DNA of 6,680 bases. Origin: JBBRSL01 sp038245435 (GTDB lineage: Bacteria; Patescibacteriota; Saccharimonadia; Saccharimonadales; CAIOMD01). Position 1 is the stretch's first letter, and each line of letters begins with the position of its first letter. Below the pieces are notes generated by a model, which was given only the letters and a program-made list of their open reading frames with translations, searched no databases and was not told the DNA's origin. A program made the position numbers and the translations under genes. The stretch is taken from the NCBI GenBank assembly GCA_038245435.1, contig JBBRSL010000037.1, forward strand, positions 1-6,680, read 5' to 3'. Below are positions 5,882 through 6,680 of the stretch, piece after piece.

Positions 5882-5895
5882 AGTTGTGCTATACT
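5867..5895 (+). promoter_or_regulatory. Putative greA promoter, extended -10
   Basis: TGCTATACT (5887-5895) is an extended -10 with five of six hexamer matches. CTTACA (5867-5872) is a four-of-six -35 at 17-bp spacing and overlaps the heptamer units. Transcription should start near 5902, leaving a leader of about 80 nt before greA. This is the best-formed promoter in the window. Confidence 0.6.
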
Positions 5896-5914
5896 AGCGG
5901 TATTCTTTTGGTGG

Positions 5915-5952
5915 ATGGCCCCACAGAAACAGACTGACTGGGCCATATTTTT
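5915..5952 (+). terminator. Terminator-like hairpin in the greA leader
   Basis: ATGGCCC (5915-5921) pairs exactly with GGGCCAT (5940-5946); CAG (5924-5926) and CTG (5934-5936) can add an inner stem. The stem is followed by TTTTT (5948-5952) after one A, so it looks like an intrinsic terminator on the + strand only. Because a promoter lies upstream of it and greA downstream, it would act as an attenuator; it would also end readthrough from proS. An alternative stem GTGG (5911-5914) / CCAC (5921-5924) could compete. The 18-nt loop and 7-bp stem make it moderate rather than strong. Confidence 0.55.
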
Positions 5953-5969
5953 ATATAGAATAGAGGGAA

Positions 5970-5975
5970 AGAGGA
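5970..5975 (+). promoter_or_regulatory. Ribosome binding site of greA
   Basis: AGAGGA lies eight bases before the TTG at 5984 and supports that rare start codon. The alignment of the protein N-terminus also begins there. Confidence 0.7.
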
Positions 5976-5983
5976 TTTAGATT

Positions 5984-6445
5984 TTGAAAAAACAATACAA
6001 ATTAACGCAAGAAGGTATCGACGAGCTTAAGATTGAGCTCGATAACCTCATAGCTCAACGTGGCCCTATTGCTGAGCGTATTAAAACAGCTCGTGAATTT
6101 GGTGACCTAAGCGAAAATGCCGAATACTCAAGTGCTCGTGACGAGCAAGATCGTGTCGAAAGTCGTATTTCAGAAGTAGACTACATTTTAAAGAACGTAG
6201 AAGTTATTGGTGCGCCAAAAGCCGGCGGCAAAGTACAGCTTGGGAGCAAAGTGAGCCTTAAAGGCAATAACGGCAAGATGAAAGATTTCCAGGTTGTTGG
6301 TACGGTAGAAGCAGATCCGCTTGAAGGCAAAATCAGCGACGAATCACCAATCGGCCAAGCACTTCTTGGCAAAAAAGTTGGTGACGAGGTTGAAATCGTG
6401 ACCCCAGCCGAAACAAGCACGTTTACTGTTGCAGCAATTGTGTAA
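5984..6445 (+). CDS. greA: Transcription elongation factor GreA
   Basis: GreA enters the secondary channel of RNA polymerase and stimulates cleavage of the backtracked RNA 3' end, freeing arrested complexes. The 153-aa product has the normal length of about 158. Residues 1-75 form the antiparallel coiled coil whose tip is DLSENAEY (41-48), with the acidic Asp41 and Glu44 that hold the catalytic metal. The C-terminal FKBP-like domain shows ISDESPIGQALLGKKVGDEVEI (117-138, in parts). The start is TTG at 5984, giving MKKQYKLTQEG, with a good ribosome site; a rare start codon usually lowers initiation. A promoter and a hairpin leader of its own suggest regulation apart from proS. Its stop TAA shares a base with the ATG of the next small gene. 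Confidence 0.95.
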   Translation: MKKQYKLTQEGIDELKIELDNLIAQRGPIAERIKTAREFGDLSENAEYSSARDEQDRVESRISEVDYILKNVEVIGAPKAGGKVQLGSKVSLKGNNGKMKDFQVVGTVEADPLEGKISDESPIGQALLGKKVGDEVEIVTPAETSTFTVAAIV

Positions 6446-6624
6446 TGAGAAGCATTAAAGAAAATGCACGTGCGTTAACACTTTTTGCATCAGCATGCCT
6501 AGTTACTGTTGTCGGTGCAGGGCTTGGTACTGTAACTTCGTTAGCAGCCGTGGGCGCTATTGTTTTCTTCGTGGGACTGCTTTTCCTTGTTATTGTTGGC
6601 ATTGTCTACTGGCCAATTATCTAA
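6445..6624 (+). CDS. Unrecognised 59-aa two-helix membrane protein
   Basis: ATG at 6445 overlaps the greA stop (TAATG) and opens 59 codons ending in TAA at 6622-6624. The N-terminus MRSIKENARA is basic and short; two hydrophobic helices follow at about residues 10-28 and 36-57, separated by a small-residue stretch, and the protein ends in YWPII. By the positive-inside rule the N-terminus is cytoplasmic. No Shine-Dalgarno precedes it, so translation is probably coupled to greA. Codon use looks like that of its neighbours. No family is recognised. Reasons to believe it: the exact stop-start overlap, strong hydrophobic patterning, and the lack of any other gene in this stretch. A chance ORF cannot be excluded. 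Confidence 0.65.
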   Translation: MRSIKENARALTLFASACLVTVVGAGLGTVTSLAAVGAIVFFVGLLFLVIVGIVYWPII

Positions 6625-6664
6625 ACAGTGGCGCACAACTATTAATTGTTCGTGGGAAGTACGG

Positions 6665-6670
6665 TATACT
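6665..6670 (+). promoter_or_regulatory. Putative -10 box for a gene beyond the right edge
   Basis: TATACT, the same hexamer as before frr and greA, lies 40 bases after the last stop codon. The -35 region is weak (TTAATT at 6642-6647, 17-bp spacing). An imperfect 14-bp palindrome AACTATTAATTGTT (6637-6650) overlaps that region and could be an operator. No gene start is visible before the window ends. Confidence 0.35.
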
Positions 6671-6680
6671 AACCCCTAAT

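Larger units (their letters stand above)
5915..5980 (+). other. Possible 21-aa leader ORF before greA
   Basis: An ATG within the hairpin opens a frame of 21 codons (MAPQKQTDWA and on) ending in TAG at 5978-5980, three bases before the greA TTG. Translating it would melt the hairpin and deliver ribosomes to greA. There is only a poor GGTGG-like ribosome site right against the ATG, and the length is within chance, so this is a weak candidate. Confidence 0.2.

Noticed and set aside
5902..5983. A tRNA or known riboswitch in the greA leader
   Set aside because: No cloverleaf, T-loop or CCA context is seen, and I could match no riboswitch consensus; a single hairpin with a T-run explains it better.
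4743..6420. Minus-strand frames opposite proS and greA (4743-4937, 5460-5783, 6181-6420)
   Set aside because: They are fully contained within well-identified genes and show no domain.

Overview
The window reads as one strand-coherent (+) segment of a small, moderately AT-rich bacterial genome. It most resembles a Patescibacteria/CPR organism, plausibly a Candidatus Saccharibacteria (TM7) relative. That placement is inference. It rests on a stripped-down version of the conserved frr-uppS-(cdsA-dxr)-rseP-proS neighbourhood in which cdsA and dxr are absent, a short prolyl-tRNA synthetase without the bacterial editing insertion, very tight gene packing, and a mixture of Shine-Dalgarno and apparently leaderless starts. 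No rRNA, tRNA, IS element or CRISPR array was seen.

Layout. 1-1230 is the 3' part of a cell-surface protein made of Ig-like repeats with paired cysteines, a membrane-proximal beta domain, one C-terminal membrane helix and a charged cytoplasmic tail; its start lies off the left edge. After a short promoter-like gap come frr (ribosome recycling factor, 1308-1871), a 100-bp intergenic region built from heptamer arrays, uppS (1972-2661), rseP (2661-3815, overlapping uppS by one base), a CPBP-family membrane protease (3831-4562) and proS (4582-5835). A second promoter region with a degenerate heptamer array and a leader hairpin precedes greA (5984-6445). greA overlaps by one base an unrecognised 59-aa two-helix membrane protein (6445-6624). 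The last 56 bases hold a promoter-like -10 box for a gene off the right edge.

How the genes fit together. frr and proS serve translation, greA rescues stalled RNA polymerase, uppS makes the C55 lipid carrier for cell-wall and surface glycans, and RseP and the CPBP protein are intramembrane proteases. The set is core growth machinery with an envelope slant. All main reading frames carry their expected catalytic residues and none looks broken.

The least ordinary signals are between the genes. (1) In the frr-uppS gap two four-unit heptamer arrays (consensus NYTRGAY) face each other and abut a perfect TATAAT; a weaker four-unit array sits at nearly the same place upstream of the greA -10. (2) -10 boxes lie so close to the uppS and proS start codons that the mRNAs should be leaderless or nearly so. 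(3) The greA leader can fold into a terminator-like hairpin, recalling the greA leader attenuation known in E. coli.
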